Below are positions 8,453 to 17,734 of a stretch of DNA of 64,000 nt, one piece after another. Numbering within the stretch: position 1 is the stretch's first letter; every line of letters starts with the position of its first letter. Source of the DNA: Natrialba swarupiae (GTDB lineage Archaea; Halobacteriota; Halobacteria; Halobacteriales; Natrialbaceae). Where the stretch lies: the NCBI RefSeq assembly GCF_008245225.1, contig NZ_VTAW01000002.1:186001-250000 (forward strand), given 5' to 3'. The notes below the pieces were generated by a model. The model did no database searches. It saw only the letters and a list, made by a program, of their open reading frames with translations, and was not told where the DNA came from. The translations under genes and the position numbers were made by a program.

Positions 8453-8880
8453 GACTAGACGTTGAAACCCCTCCGGAACCTGAGAATCCGGAGGAATACG
8501 ACTACGAGAAGTGCCCGTTCTACGGCGACCTTTCCGTTCGAGGACAGATCCTCGAGGGGCAGGTCGTCTCGACGGACATGGACAAGACCGTAGTCGTCGA
8601 ACGAGAGTACGATGTAGCGGTTCCGAAGTACGACCGCTCCATGAAACGACGCTCGCGCATTCCGGCTCACGTGCCGGGCGTGCTCGAGCCGCTCTCGGTC
8701 GGTGACACGGTCAAGATCGCAGAGACCCGACCACTGTCGAAGACGAAATCGCACGTGGTCGTCGAAATAACCGAAGAAGCGACTGCGGTGGACGTCGCCG
8801 AGCTGACGGGGCAGGCAGAGCCTGAGCCGGAACTCTCGGACGAAGACCTCGCCGCGGCTGCAGACGAAGGTGATGAGTGA
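8443..8880 (+). CDS. rps17: 30S ribosomal protein uS17
   Basis: A 145-residue protein. The OB-fold core includes [22 protein letters not shown] and [22 protein letters not shown]. An N-terminal archaeal extension (residues 1-30) and an acidic C-terminal tail of about 35 residues flank it. It binds 16S rRNA in the body. It starts inside the last codons of rnp1 (10-nt overlap), and its stop shares one base with the uL14 ATG. Confidence 0.97.
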   Translation: MAIGLDVETPPEPENPEEYDYEKCPFYGDLSVRGQILEGQVVSTDMDKTVVVEREYDVAVPKYDRSMKRRSRIPAHVPGVLEPLSVGDTVKIAETRPLSKTKSHVVVEITEEATAVDVAELTGQAEPEPELSDEDLAAAADEGDE

Positions 8881-9278
8881 TGGAGGCGATGAAAGCTGAC
8901 GTCACCCAGGGACTCAAGAAGGGGTCGCTGGTCACGTGTGCCGACAACACGGGCGCACGTGAACTCAAAGTCATCAGCGTCGCGGGCTACCACGGCACCA
9001 AGAACCGCCAGCCGAAGGCGGGACTCGGTGACAAAGTGACCGTCTCGGTCACGAAGGGGACCCCCGAGATGCGCCGACAGGTTCTCGAGGCAGTCATCGT
9101 CCGCCAGCGGAAGTCGGTCCGCCGACCGGACGGCACTCGACTCAAGTTCGAGGACAACGCGGCGGTCATCATCGACGAGAACGAAGAGCCCCGCGGCACG
9201 GAGATCAAGGGGCCGATCGCCCGCGAAGTCGCAGAGCGCTTCGGAGCAATCGCCAGCACGGCGACGATGATCGTATAG
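8880..9278 (+). CDS. rpl14: 50S ribosomal protein uL14
   Basis: A 132-residue protein starting [17 protein letters not shown]. Family motifs are [16 protein letters not shown] and [12 protein letters not shown] near the end. A GTG one codon upstream is also in frame, but the ATG at 8880 matches the usual haloarchaeal length and gives a TGATG junction with uS17. uL14 forms part of the intersubunit surface and the factor-binding region. Confidence 0.97.
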   Translation: MEAMKADVTQGLKKGSLVTCADNTGARELKVISVAGYHGTKNRQPKAGLGDKVTVSVTKGTPEMRRQVLEAVIVRQRKSVRRPDGTRLKFEDNAAVIIDENEEPRGTEIKGPIAREVAERFGAIASTATMIV

Positions 9279-9281
9279 ACA

Positions 9282-9638
9282 ATGAGCAAACAACCACACA
9301 AACAGCGAAATCAGACGGAGCGTGCCCCGCTGCACCAGCGAGGGAAGCAGCTTCACGCGACGCTCTCCGAGGACCTCCGCGAGGAGTACGACACGCGTCG
9401 AACCCGCGTCAACGCGGGCGATACGGTCGAGGTCATGCGTGGCGACCACGCCGGCGAGGAAGGCGAGGTTCTACGCGTCGTCCTCGAGGACGGCGTCATC
9501 CACGTCGAGGACGTGACGATCGAGACGGCCGACGGCGAGGAAGTTCCCCGTCCGCTCGACTCTTCGAACGTTCGAATTACGGACCTCGATCTCTCGGACG
9601 AGCGTCGCGAGGCGCGTCTCGAAGGTGATAGCGAATGA
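9282..9638 (+). CDS. rpl24: 50S ribosomal protein uL24
   Basis: A 118-residue protein with a KOW motif ([21 protein letters not shown], about residues 44-64). The basic N-terminus ([21 protein letters not shown]) is typical of archaeal L24. It is one of the early assembly proteins and contacts 23S rRNA near the tunnel exit. The end overlaps eS4 by 4 nt. Confidence 0.97.
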   Translation: MSKQPHKQRNQTERAPLHQRGKQLHATLSEDLREEYDTRRTRVNAGDTVEVMRGDHAGEEGEVLRVVLEDGVIHVEDVTIETADGEEVPRPLDSSNVRITDLDLSDERREARLEGDSE

Positions 9639-10342
9639 CGAAACACCAGAAACGACTCTCAGTTCCGAACTCCTGGCCGGTCGAGCGAAAGACCGATGTC
9701 TTCACGGTCAAAGCCGGTGGCGGACCGCACGGCGAAGACGGCGTTCCACTCGTCGTTCTTCTGCGGGACGTCCTCGGCTACGTGGACTCCACGAAGGAAG
9801 CGCGCTACGCCCTTTCGGAGGATTCGATCCTCGTCAACGGCGTCGCGATCAACGACGAACAGCGTCCGATCGGAATCTTCGACATCATCGCCTTCCCCGG
9901 ACGAGAGGAGTACTACCGTGTCTTCCCCGACGAGGGCGGTCGGCTCGCGCTGACCGAAATCGACGAGGAGGCCGCCGGGAGTCGCCTCGGCAAGATCGAC
10001 GGCAAACGCCAGGTCTCCGGCGGCGACACCCAGCTTACGCTTCACGATGGGACGAACGTCATCGTCGACGACCCATCCTACAGCGCAAACGACTCCATCG
10101 TCGTCGACAACGAGGACAAATCGATCGTCGCACACTTCCCCTACGAGGAAGGTGCGCTCGTCACCGCCATCCAGGGCAACCACGGCGGCAAGATCGGCGA
10201 GATCGAAGCGATCGATGTCACGCCCGGAAGTGGCTCGAACACCGTCACCGTCTCCACTGACGACGGCGGGTTCGAGACCGTCGAAGAGTACGTCGTCGTG
10301 ATCGACGAGAACTTTACTGACGACGGAGGTGACGACGAATGA
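9635..10342 (+). CDS. rps4e: 30S ribosomal protein eS4
   Basis: A 235-residue archaeal and eukaryotic-specific eS4. Visible parts are the N-terminal [17 protein letters not shown], an S4-type RNA-binding segment at about 45-105 ([20 protein letters not shown]), a central domain, and a KOW-like stretch near 175-190 ([20 protein letters not shown]). It overlaps uL24 and uL5 by 4 nt each, so it is translationally coupled on both sides. Confidence 0.97.
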   Translation: MTKHQKRLSVPNSWPVERKTDVFTVKAGGGPHGEDGVPLVVLLRDVLGYVDSTKEARYALSEDSILVNGVAINDEQRPIGIFDIIAFPGREEYYRVFPDEGGRLALTEIDEEAAGSRLGKIDGKRQVSGGDTQLTLHDGTNVIVDDPSYSANDSIVVDNEDKSIVAHFPYEEGALVTAIQGNHGGKIGEIEAIDVTPGSGSNTVTVSTDDGGFETVEEYVVVIDENFTDDGGDDE

Positions 10343-10878
10343 GCGAAGCCGAATCCGGCGAGTTCCACGAGATGCGCAAACCCCGCGTCGAGAAGGTCGT
10401 CGTCCACATGGGCGTCGGTCAGGGTGGCCGTGAACTCGGCAAAGCCGAGGACATCATCGAGGAGGTCACGGACCAACAGAGCGTCCGTACCCAGGCCAAA
10501 CACACCGAACCCGACTTCGGCATCCGCCAGGGCGACCCGATCGGCACGAAGGTCACCATCCGTGGCGAAGACGCCCACGAGTTCCTCGAGACGGCTCTGC
10601 CGATCGCGGAGCTCTCGTCGTCGCAGTTCGACGACACGGGCAACTTCAGCTTCGGCATCGCCGAACACACGGATTTCCCGAGTCAGGAGTACGACCCGAA
10701 CGTCGGGATCTACGGTCTGGACGTCACCGTGAACCTGGTCCGTCCGGGCTACCGTATCGCCAAACGTGACAAGGCGACGCGGTCGATCCCCTCGAGTCAC
10801 CGACTCACCCCCGAGGACGCGGTCGCGTTCCTCGAGGCGAACTTCGACGTCACCGTAGAGGACCCCGAGGATGAGTGA
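10339..10878 (+). CDS. rpl5: 50S ribosomal protein uL5
   Basis: A 179-residue protein with motifs [20 protein letters not shown] and [20 protein letters not shown]. uL5 binds 5S rRNA together with uL18 and forms part of the central protuberance that touches the P-site tRNA. The start overlaps eS4 by 4 nt, and the end overlaps uS14 by 8 nt. Confidence 0.97.
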   Translation: MSEAESGEFHEMRKPRVEKVVVHMGVGQGGRELGKAEDIIEEVTDQQSVRTQAKHTEPDFGIRQGDPIGTKVTIRGEDAHEFLETALPIAELSSSQFDDTGNFSFGIAEHTDFPSQEYDPNVGIYGLDVTVNLVRPGYRIAKRDKATRSIPSSHRLTPEDAVAFLEANFDVTVEDPEDE

Positions 10879-11053
10879 AAGCGAACACGAACACGACAGC
10901 ACGGGCGAGCACGCCGCAAAGCGCACGGGCCAGGAAGCGGCCTGCCAGCGTTGTGGCCGCAAGCAAGGCCTGGTTGGCAAGTACGACATCAACCTCTGCC
11001 GGCAGTGCTTCCGCGAGATCGCCCGCGACATGGGATTCAAGAAGTACCGATAA
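10871..11053 (+). CDS. rps14: 30S ribosomal protein uS14 (zinc-binding form)
   Basis: A 60-residue protein. The four zinc-ligand cysteines are present in two CxxC pairs ([19 protein letters not shown] and RQCF), followed by [13 protein letters not shown], the typical archaeal ending. An acidic, histidine-rich N-terminus of about 20 residues precedes the finger. It lies in the 30S head. It overlaps uL5 by 8 nt and is one base from uS8. Confidence 0.97.
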   Translation: MSESEHEHDSTGEHAAKRTGQEAACQRCGRKQGLVGKYDINLCRQCFREIARDMGFKKYR

Positions 11054-11054
11054 C

Positions 11055-11447
11055 ATGACTGGAAATGATCCACTCAGCAACGCGCTCTCGGGGCTCGACA
11101 ACGCCGAGAGCGTCGGTAAACTGAGCCACGAGGTAACGCCCGCCTCGAACGAGATCGGCAGCGTACTCGAGGTCTTCTACGACCGCGGGTACATCGACGG
11201 CTTCGAGTACGTCGACGACGGTAAAGCCGGTCAGTTCGAGATCGAACTGCGAGGAGCGATCAACGCCTGCGGACCCGTCAAACCCCGATACAGCGCCGGT
11301 GCCGACGACTTCGAGAAGTGGGAGAAACGATTCCTCCCGGCTCGAGACTTCGGTGCACTCGTCGTCACGACGAGCAGTGGCATCATGAGCCACTACGAAG
11401 CGCGCGAACAGGGGATCGGCGGCCAGGTGATCGCATACGTCTACTAA
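11055..11447 (+). CDS. rps8: 30S ribosomal protein uS8
   Basis: A 130-residue protein starting [18 protein letters not shown]. Its C-terminal signature is [28 protein letters not shown]. It binds the central domain of 16S rRNA. The ATG at 11055 is used because it lies one base after the uS14 stop and gives the standard length; a longer upstream frame overlaps uS14 and has no uS8 similarity. Confidence 0.97.
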   Translation: MTGNDPLSNALSGLDNAESVGKLSHEVTPASNEIGSVLEVFYDRGYIDGFEYVDDGKAGQFEIELRGAINACGPVKPRYSAGADDFEKWEKRFLPARDFGALVVTTSSGIMSHYEAREQGIGGQVIAYVY

Positions 11448-11449
11448 CC

Positions 11450-11983
11450 ATGCGAGTCGAACTGGAAATCCCCGACAACGTAACCGTCGAGATCGACCAT
11501 CTCGACGTGACCGTCGACGGCCCAGAAGGCACCGTTACCCGGCGTCTCTGGTACCCCGACGTGAGCGTCGACGTGGAAGACGACAGCGTGGTAATCGAAA
11601 GCGAGTCCGAGGACGCGAAAACGAACGCGACCGTCGGCACCTTCGAGAGCCACGTCGAGAACGCCTTCCGCGGCGTGACCGATGGATGGGAGTACAAGAT
11701 GGAAGTCTTCTACTCTCACTTTCCAATGCAGGTCCGCGCGGAGGGCGAGGAAGTCGTCATCGAGAACTTCCTCGGCGAGAAGGCACCGCGACGAACGAAC
11801 ATCCACGGTGACACCGACGTCTCCGTCGACGGCGAAGTCGTCGTCCTCTCCGGCCCGAACAAAGAGGACGTCGGCCAGACGGCGGCAGACATCGAACAGC
11901 TGACCCGAGTCAGCGGCAAGGACACCCGCGTCTTCCAGGACGGGGTCTACATCACCGAGAAACCCGCCAAAAGAGGTGTCTGA
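11450..11983 (+). CDS. rpl6: 50S ribosomal protein uL6
   Basis: A 177-residue protein with the two-repeat uL6 layout: VTVDGPEGTVTRRL in the first half, and FLGEKAPRRTNIHGDTDVSV near the conserved rRNA-binding region of the second. It is located near the factor-binding site and sarcin-ricin loop. The ATG at 11450 lies 2 nt after uS8, and 3 nt separate it from eL32. Confidence 0.97.
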   Translation: MRVELEIPDNVTVEIDHLDVTVDGPEGTVTRRLWYPDVSVDVEDDSVVIESESEDAKTNATVGTFESHVENAFRGVTDGWEYKMEVFYSHFPMQVRAEGEEVVIENFLGEKAPRRTNIHGDTDVSVDGEVVVLSGPNKEDVGQTAADIEQLTRVSGKDTRVFQDGVYITEKPAKRGV

Positions 11984-11986
11984 TAG

Positions 11987-12733
11987 ATGGCAGACGACGA
12001 ACCAGAAACTGAGGAGACGCCGGCCGACGACGGACCGGAGGAACTCGAGGACATCAGTGGCGTCGGCGCAAGCAAGGCCGATGCCTTGCGCGAGGCCGGC
12101 TTCGAGTCCATCGAGGACGTCAAGGAAGCCGACCAGGACGATCTGGCCGAAGCCGAGGGTATCGGCAACGCGCTCGCCGCGCGTATCAAGGCTGACGTCG
12201 GCGATCTCGAGGTCTCCGAGGAGACCGAAGCGGAGATCGAAGACGACGGCGTTGACGAAGAAGAGGAACTGGCCGAGGACGTCGAGACGGAACTGCAGCC
12301 TCGTGGACTGGTCGAGAAGACGCCGGAGCTCTCCGATGAGGAGACACGGCTTCTCGAGCGCCGTAAGAGCGAGGGGAAGCCGCAGTTCAACCGCCAGGAT
12401 TACCACATGAAAAAACGGACGCCGGAATCCTGGCGCCGCCCCCGCGGACAGCTCTCGAAACAGCGCCGTGGCGTCAAGGGCAAAGGGCCGACTGTCGAAG
12501 CCGGCTACCGAACGCCCGACGCCGTTCGGGGAAAACACCCCAGCGGCTTCGAGGAGGTCTACGTCGAGAACACGGACGACCTCGAGGGCGTCGACGGCGA
12601 CACGGAAGCGGTCCGTATCGCGTCCTCGGTTGGCGCGCGCAAGCGCGAGCGGATCGAGGAGACGGCGGAAGACGAGGGCATTCGTGTCCTGAACCCAACG
12701 TACGAAGAAGTCGAGGTGGAATCCGATGACTGA
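11987..12733 (+). CDS. rpl32e: 50S ribosomal protein eL32 with N-terminal helix-hairpin-helix extension
   Basis: A 248-residue protein, while the eL32 core is about 130. Residues 20-75 form a helix-hairpin-helix repeat ([19 protein letters not shown], then [13 protein letters not shown]), followed by an acidic linker. The eL32 domain begins at about 120 ([20 protein letters not shown]) and contains [20 protein letters not shown]. Such N-terminal extensions are known in haloarchaeal eL32. It overlaps eL19 by 8 nt. Confidence 0.96.
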   Translation: MADDEPETEETPADDGPEELEDISGVGASKADALREAGFESIEDVKEADQDDLAEAEGIGNALAARIKADVGDLEVSEETEAEIEDDGVDEEEELAEDVETELQPRGLVEKTPELSDEETRLLERRKSEGKPQFNRQDYHMKKRTPESWRRPRGQLSKQRRGVKGKGPTVEAGYRTPDAVRGKHPSGFEEVYVENTDDLEGVDGDTEAVRIASSVGARKRERIEETAEDEGIRVLNPTYEEVEVESDD

Positions 12734-13175
12734 TCTCTCCGCACAGAAGCGACTCGCGGCCGACGTCTTGGACGTCGGAAAGAATCGCATCTGGCTCGAC
12801 CCGAGCGCCCAGGCCGATATCGCCGAAGCGATCACGCGCGACGAGATCCGCGAACTCGTCGACGAGGGCCTCATCCAGGCCGAAGACGCAACGGGCAACT
12901 CCCGCGGCCGAGCCCGCGAGCGCAACGCAAAGCGCGCCTACGGCCACCAGAAGGGGCCAGGCAAGCGCCGCGGCAAGAAGGGTGCCCGCCAGAATCCCAA
13001 AGACGAGTGGCAGAACAAGATTCGTGCACAGCGACGGAAGCTGCGCGAACTCCGTGACAAGGGCGAGGTTACGCCCACGCAGTACCGCGAGCTCTACAAG
13101 AAGGCTGGCGGTGGGGAGTTCCGTAGCGTCCAATACCTGTTGAATTATATCAACGAAAACTACGGTGACCAATAA
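12726..13175 (+). CDS. rpl19e: 50S ribosomal protein eL19
   Basis: A 149-residue archaeal and eukaryotic eL19 with motifs [20 protein letters not shown] and a highly basic middle ([19 protein letters not shown]), then a long helix to the C-terminus. It takes part in an intersubunit bridge at the large-subunit base. The start overlaps eL32 by 8 nt, and the last base is shared with the uL18 ATG. Confidence 0.97.
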   Translation: MTDLSAQKRLAADVLDVGKNRIWLDPSAQADIAEAITRDEIRELVDEGLIQAEDATGNSRGRARERNAKRAYGHQKGPGKRRGKKGARQNPKDEWQNKIRAQRRKLRELRDKGEVTPTQYRELYKKAGGGEFRSVQYLLNYINENYGDQ

Positions 13176-13723
13176 TGGCGACAGGACCACGATACAAGGT
13201 GCCGATGCGGCGTCGGCGCGAGGTCCGGACGGACTACCATCAGAGGTTGCGCCTGCTAAAATCGGGCAAGCCCCGCCTCGTTGCTCGCAAGAGCAACAAG
13301 CACACTACGGCGCAGCTGATCGTTCCCGGACCCAACGGCGACGAAACGCTCGCGAGCGCACACTCGAGCGATCTCGAGGAGTACGGCTGGGACGCCCCCA
13401 CGAGCAACATTTCGGCGGCGTACCTGACCGGCCTGCTAGCCGGCCAGCGAGCCGTCGACGCTGGTCTCGAGGAAGCGGTTCTCGATATCGGCCTCAACAC
13501 CGCGACGCCCGGCAACAAGGTGTTCGCGGTTCAGGAAGGCGCAATCGACGCCGGCCTCGAGATACCGCACAACGATAGCGTGCTCGCGGACTGGTCGCGT
13601 ACCCGCGGCGAGCATATCGCCGAGTACGCAGAACAGCTAGACGAGCCGCTGTACAGCGGCGAGTTCGACGCGACCGAACTCCCAGAACACTTCGACGACG
13701 TACGAGAGGCGATTCTCGAATGA
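13175..13723 (+). CDS. rpl18: 50S ribosomal protein uL18
   Basis: A 182-residue protein of the archaeal L18/L5e type, starting [25 protein letters not shown]. The 5S rRNA-binding N-terminal region is followed by the globular part with [12 protein letters not shown] and [21 protein letters not shown]. It joins 5S rRNA to the central protuberance together with uL5. It overlaps uS5 by 4 nt. Confidence 0.97.
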   Translation: MATGPRYKVPMRRRREVRTDYHQRLRLLKSGKPRLVARKSNKHTTAQLIVPGPNGDETLASAHSSDLEEYGWDAPTSNISAAYLTGLLAGQRAVDAGLEEAVLDIGLNTATPGNKVFAVQEGAIDAGLEIPHNDSVLADWSRTRGEHIAEYAEQLDEPLYSGEFDATELPEHFDDVREAILE

Positions 13724-14382
13724 GTGGAAACAACTACAATGACGACGGATGGGAACCCGTCACCCGTCTCGGCCGGAAGGTCCAGGAGGGCGAAATCGAC
13801 ACGATGGAAGCCGCCCTCAACTCGGGGCTCCCGCTGAAGGAACCCGAGATCGTCGACCAGCTCCTCCCTGGACTGGACGACGAAGTGCTGGACATCAACA
13901 TGGTCCAGCGAATGACCGACTCGGGCCGCCGCGTGAAGTTCCGATGTGTCGTCGTCGTGGGCAACCGCGACGGCTACGTCGGCTACGCGGAAGGCCGAGA
14001 CGATCAGGTCGGCTCCGCCATCCAGAAGGCGATCGGTATCGCGAAGCTGAACATGCTCAAGGTCCCTCGAGGATCCGGCTCGTGGGAGGACCGTTCGGAG
14101 CGGCCACACTCGCTGAGCCGACGGACGACCGGAAAGGCCGGCTCCGTCGAGGTTGAGGTCATCCCGGCCCCCGAAGGGCTCGGACTGGCCGCGAGTGACA
14201 CCGTCCGCCACGTCCTCGAACTGGCCGGTCTCGAGAACGCTTGGACCAAGAGCCACGGCAATACGCGCACGACCGTCAACCTCGCGAAGGCGACGTTCAA
14301 CGCGCTCGAGAACGCTTCGCAGTCCCGACAACCGGCACCGCGCACAAGCGACCGTGACGAAGCCGAGGTGGCCGACCAATGA
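13720..14382 (+). CDS. rps5: 30S ribosomal protein uS5
   Basis: A 220-residue protein. The double-stranded-RNA-binding-like N-terminal domain includes [28 protein letters not shown], and the C-terminal domain includes [24 protein letters not shown]. It is important for decoding accuracy near the mRNA entry channel. It overlaps uL18 and uL30 by 4 nt each. Confidence 0.97.
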   Translation: MSGNNYNDDGWEPVTRLGRKVQEGEIDTMEAALNSGLPLKEPEIVDQLLPGLDDEVLDINMVQRMTDSGRRVKFRCVVVVGNRDGYVGYAEGRDDQVGSAIQKAIGIAKLNMLKVPRGSGSWEDRSERPHSLSRRTTGKAGSVEVEVIPAPEGLGLAASDTVRHVLELAGLENAWTKSHGNTRTTVNLAKATFNALENASQSRQPAPRTSDRDEAEVADQ

Positions 14383-14846
14383 AGGCAATCGTCCAGATTC
14401 GCGGTGAAGTGAACCGCCAGCAGGACGTCCAGGACACCCTGGAGATGCTCAACATCCACAGCGTCAACCACTGTGCGCTCGTCCCCGAGACCGACACCTA
14501 TCAGGGGATGATCACCAAGGTCAACGACTACGTCGCACACGGTGAGCCGACGGAGGACGTTCTCGCGACGCTGCTCGAAAAGCGCGCCGAACCCCTCGAG
14601 GGCAACCAGTCCGACGTCGACGGGGAGTGGCTCGCGGAGAACACCGAGTACGACGACTTCGACGCACTCGCGAACGCCCTCCTCACAGAGGAGACGACGC
14701 TTCGAGACGTTGGGCTGTCGCCGACGCTTCGGCTCCACCCACCACGTGGTGGTCACGACGGTATCAAAAAGCCGACCGTCGAGGGAGGCCAACTCGGAAA
14801 GCATACAACAGAGCAGATTAACGACCTGCTAGAATCGATGCGATAA
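14379..14846 (+). CDS. rpl30: 50S ribosomal protein uL30
   Basis: A 155-residue archaeal uL30 with N-terminal [21 protein letters not shown] and the core [21 protein letters not shown]. The archaeal C-terminal extension ends [21 protein letters not shown] plus an acidic helix. It overlaps uS5 by 4 nt and ends 2 nt before uL15. Confidence 0.97.
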   Translation: MKAIVQIRGEVNRQQDVQDTLEMLNIHSVNHCALVPETDTYQGMITKVNDYVAHGEPTEDVLATLLEKRAEPLEGNQSDVDGEWLAENTEYDDFDALANALLTEETTLRDVGLSPTLRLHPPRGGHDGIKKPTVEGGQLGKHTTEQINDLLESMR

Positions 14847-14848
14847 CC

Positions 14849-15331
14849 ATGACGAGTAAAAAACGACGTCAGCGCGGATCGCGGACACATAGCGGTGGTA
14901 CCCACAAGAATCGACGGGGTGCTGGCCACCGTGGCGGACGCGGCCGCGCCGGACGAAGCAAACACGAGTTCCACAACTACGAACCGAAAGGCAAACACGG
15001 CTTCAAACGTCCACACGACATCCGCGAGGAGGTCGTAGAGATCGATGTCCAGAAGTTAGACGAGGACGCCATCCTCTACGTTGCCGACGATCTCGCCGAC
15101 GAGGCCAACGGTGGCTACGAACTGGATGCTCGCGACATCGTCGAAGACGGACACGAAGCCGACGTCGTCAAAGTCCTCGGATCCGGCCAGGTCCGCAACC
15201 AGCTGACGGTGACGGCCGACGCCTTCTCCGAGGCCGCTCGAGAGAAACTCGAGGCTGCCGGCGGTGAGGCAGTGCTCTCGGAGCGAGCACAGGACGCTGA
15301 AGACGACGACTCCGAACAGAACGAGGACTAA
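14849..15331 (+). CDS. rpl15: 50S ribosomal protein uL15
   Basis: A 160-residue protein. The basic, glycine-rich N-terminal arm (KKRRQRGSRTHSGGTHKNRRG, HRGGRGRAGRSKHEF) threads through 23S rRNA, and the globular C-terminal domain ends with an acidic haloarchaeal tail. It has the usual place between uL30 and SecY, and it ends 3 nt before secY. Confidence 0.97.
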   Translation: MTSKKRRQRGSRTHSGGTHKNRRGAGHRGGRGRAGRSKHEFHNYEPKGKHGFKRPHDIREEVVEIDVQKLDEDAILYVADDLADEANGGYELDARDIVEDGHEADVVKVLGSGQVRNQLTVTADAFSEAAREKLEAAGGEAVLSERAQDAEDDDSEQNED

Positions 15332-15334
15332 CGT

Positions 15335-16825
15335 ATGGGATGGAAGGAAGCCGCCGAACCGGTCTTGACGCGGATGCCCGCAGTCCAGCGACCGGAGGGA
15401 CACGTTCCCTTCAAGCGCAAGCTGACCTGGACGGCGGGGATCCTCGTGTTGTACTTCTTCCTGACGAACATCGGACTGTTCGGAATGGAATCCGGTGCAG
15501 GGGACGACCTCTTCGGCGAGTTCCGTGCGGTTCTTGCGGGTGAACAGGGCTCGCTGATGCAGGTCGGTATCGGACCGATCGTCACGGCGAGCATCGTCAT
15601 GCAGTTGCTCGGCGGGGCGAACCTTCTCGGGCTGGATACGGACGATCCCCGAGATCAGGTGCTCTACCAGGGCCTACAGAAGCTGCTCGTCATCGTCATG
15701 ACGGCGCTGACCGCACTCCCGATGGTGTTCGCCGGCGGCTTCCTGCCACCCCAGCAGTCGCTGACGCTCGGCGGGTTCACTTTCGATCAGACCCAGATTC
15801 AGGCGCTGATGTTCACCCAGATCTTCATCGGGGGTGTCCTCATCCTCTATATGGACGAGGTCGTCAGTAAGTGGGGGGTCGGCAGCGGGATCGGGCTGTT
15901 CATCATCGCTGGCGTGAGCCAGAAGCTCGTTACTGGGTTTATCCAACCAGCTGAGGGAGGGTTCTTCTACGACTGGTATCGGATCTTTACCGGCCAGGTA
16001 GAAGTTGGCTCGCTCGTTGCTGGTGACGGCCTCTACACGCTGTTACTACAGGACGGGCACATTATCGCCCTCTTTACGACGCTGTTGATCTTCGGGATCG
16101 TCGTCTATGCGGAGTCTGTCCGCGTCGAGATCCCACTGAGTCACGCCAGAGTGAAGGGTGCTCGCGGTCGCTTCCCCGTGAAGCTCATCTACGCGAGCGT
16201 CCTGCCGATGATCCTCGTTCGCGCGTTGCAGGCGAACGTTCAGTTCATCGGTCAGATTCTCAACCGCCAGACTGGCGACGCGTCGACCATCGCGTTGCTC
16301 GGCCGAGAGTTACCGTGGCTCGGCGTCTACGATAGTCAAGGCCAGCCCGTGAGCGGATTCTTCTACTACACCGCACCGATCTACTCGCCAAACGACTGGA
16401 TGTGGTGGACGGGTGAAGTCGCCCAGCAGGCGTGGATGGTGATGATCCGTATCTCCGTGGACCTGACGTTTATGGTCATCGGCGGCGCGATCTTCGCGAT
16501 CTTCTGGGTCGAAACGACGAACATGGGGCCGGAAGCGACGGCCCGTCAGATCCAAAACTCCGGGATGCAGATCCCTGGCTTCCGACAGAACGTCGGCGTC
16601 ATCGAGAAAGTCATGGAACGGTACATTCCGCAGGTGACCGTCATCGGCGGCGCGCTCGTCGGTATCCTGGCGGTCTGGGCGAACATGCTCGGAACGATCG
16701 GTGCCGTTACCGGAACGGGTCTGCTGCTGGCTGTCTCGATCACGTACAAACTGTACGAAGAGATCGCCGAGGAGCAGATGATGGAGATGCATCCGATGAT
16801 GCGCCAGATGTTCGGCAAGGAGTAA
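15335..16825 (+). CDS. secY: protein translocase subunit SecY (Sec61 alpha)
   Basis: A 496-residue integral membrane protein forming the channel of the general secretion pathway with SecE and Sec61-beta. It starts MGWKEAAEPVLTRMPAVQRPEG and shows about ten hydrophobic segments. The plug region follows the first helix. The cytoplasmic loop VRVEIPLSHARVKGARGRFPVKLIY contains the conserved arginines that contact the ribosome and SecA-independent partners. Compared with bacteria, the loop between TM7 and TM8 is longer (residues about 300-355). It is the last gene of the ribosomal string, which ends at a hairpin followed by a T-rich tract. Confidence 0.97.
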   Translation: MGWKEAAEPVLTRMPAVQRPEGHVPFKRKLTWTAGILVLYFFLTNIGLFGMESGAGDDLFGEFRAVLAGEQGSLMQVGIGPIVTASIVMQLLGGANLLGLDTDDPRDQVLYQGLQKLLVIVMTALTALPMVFAGGFLPPQQSLTLGGFTFDQTQIQALMFTQIFIGGVLILYMDEVVSKWGVGSGIGLFIIAGVSQKLVTGFIQPAEGGFFYDWYRIFTGQVEVGSLVAGDGLYTLLLQDGHIIALFTTLLIFGIVVYAESVRVEIPLSHARVKGARGRFPVKLIYASVLPMILVRALQANVQFIGQILNRQTGDASTIALLGRELPWLGVYDSQGQPVSGFFYYTAPIYSPNDWMWWTGEVAQQAWMVMIRISVDLTFMVIGGAIFAIFWVETTNMGPEATARQIQNSGMQIPGFRQNVGVIEKVMERYIPQVTVIGGALVGILAVWANMLGTIGAVTGTGLLLAVSITYKLYEEIAEEQMMEMHPMMRQMFGKE

Positions 16826-16833
16826 CGGACCTC

Positions 16834-16880
16834 CGGGCCGCTTTGGCCCGATTTCGTTCGGACTGCGTCTCTTTCTTTCT
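16834..16880 (+). terminator. hairpin plus T-rich tract after secY
   Basis: CGGGCC-GCTTT-GGCCCG (16834-16850) is a perfect 6-bp stem, and a pyrimidine tract CTCTTTCTTTCT follows at about 16869-16880. It lies 9 nt after the secY stop and is a plausible end for the ribosomal operon transcript. Confidence 0.5.
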
Positions 16881-16955
16881 GCTGGCCAGTCGGTCACTGT
16901 TACAGTTTACTATCAGTCAGTTCCGCCACACCGGCTGCCCGGGTCGCGGTTGCGC

Positions 16956-16982
16956 CGGAAATGATTTACAGTAAATCGTATC
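16956..16982 (-). repeat. dispersed repeat, TTTACTGT family, copy 1
   Basis: On the minus strand this reads GATACGATTTACTGTAAATC followed by ATTTCCG. It matches 20 of 27 positions with the copy at 60670-60696 and resembles 58879-58905. All three lie between genes. Confidence 0.5.
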
Positions 16983-17135
16983 ACAATAGGCGTACGAGCC
17001 ATGGCCACTACAGCGCAATCCGCTTCGAGAGCGACCACGATTCGAACCGTCCATCTCTTCTCGTAAGCCGATTGGATCGCTTGCAACAAGCGCATTCGAA
17101 AACCCGCCACTGTGGCTCGAGTGTGTCAGACGGCC

Positions 17136-17206
17136 TGCGATGACTGATTGCCGGTCGATCGCTCGGCGGTTTGGGATCGACCGAGACAGACACATCGCGG
17201 TCCGTA
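17136..17206. repeat. 71-nt hairpin repeat, copy A
   Basis: This copy agrees at 62 of 71 positions with 35957-36027. Both begin TGCGATGACTGATTGCCGGT and end with GTCCGTA. Outer arms (GCGATG/CATCGC) and inner arms (CGGTCGATC/GATCGACCG) can pair to a long hairpin. It lies between convergent gene ends (secY and a minus-strand gene). Confidence 0.75.
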
Positions 17207-17271
17207 CCGGTTCCTACAGGAGACGGAATCGAACTGTCGCCAAGATGAACGGAGAACAGAGTGCTCGGGCG

Positions 17272-17529
17272 TTACTGGATGGAGTATCCTGCTGCGATCG
17301 TCAGCAGAAATACCATGAACACGGCGAGGCCCATCATGTAGGAGATAGACCGTGGCTCTTCGAGGAGGTGTTGGTAGTAGCCCGCGATCAACAGTATCTT
17401 GGCCACCGCGAGCACGATCGTCCCTGCGAGGGCCATTTCGTACGTCAGAAACTCGAAAAAGGCGAACTTGCCCGTACCCAACACCAGCAATGCGACGTAG
17501 ATCAGCGAGTACGTTCGAACGTTAGCCAT
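17272..17529 (-). CDS. cytochrome c oxidase subunit IV-like membrane protein
   Basis: An 85-residue protein with three hydrophobic helices (about 8-22, 33-50, 64-82). This resembles the short prokaryotic cytochrome c oxidase subunit IV family that helps assemble the CuB centre of heme-copper oxidases. It lies near the oxidase subunit genes (20155-23648), though it is separated from them by a protease gene. The ATG at 17529 is about 28 nt from a TATA-like element (GGTATAAG on the minus strand, about 17554-17562), implying a leaderless mRNA. Longer starts would add a basic non-membrane leader. Confidence 0.75.
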   Translation of the reverse strand: MANVRTYSLIYVALLVLGTGKFAFFEFLTYEMALAGTIVLAVAKILLIAGYYQHLLEEPRSISYMMGLAVFMVFLLTIAAGYSIQ

Positions 17530-17734
17530 TGCTGGGTATTCGGGGCGAGGGGCACTTATACCTTCCTCAACGCCCTCGAGTCCGTCCGGACAAGTTGTCA
17601 TCGAACAACGGTAAACTCGTCGTCGGTATGTCGGTACTGACCGCCACAGGAGTCCGCATCGGCGGCGATAGTGGGATATCAAACGAGTGCGCCACCAGAA
17701 TGTCTTTGTTCGATGACTTCCCAGTTATCGTATC

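Larger units (their letters stand above)
16826..17271. other. repeat-rich intergenic region between convergent genes
   Basis: About 450 nt between the 3' ends of secY and the cytochrome oxidase IV-like gene. It holds a terminator-like hairpin (16834-16850), one copy of the TTTACTGT repeat family (16956-16982), and one copy of the 71-nt hairpin repeat (17136-17206). Open frames here are short and of poor composition, and I see no gene. Confidence 0.6.
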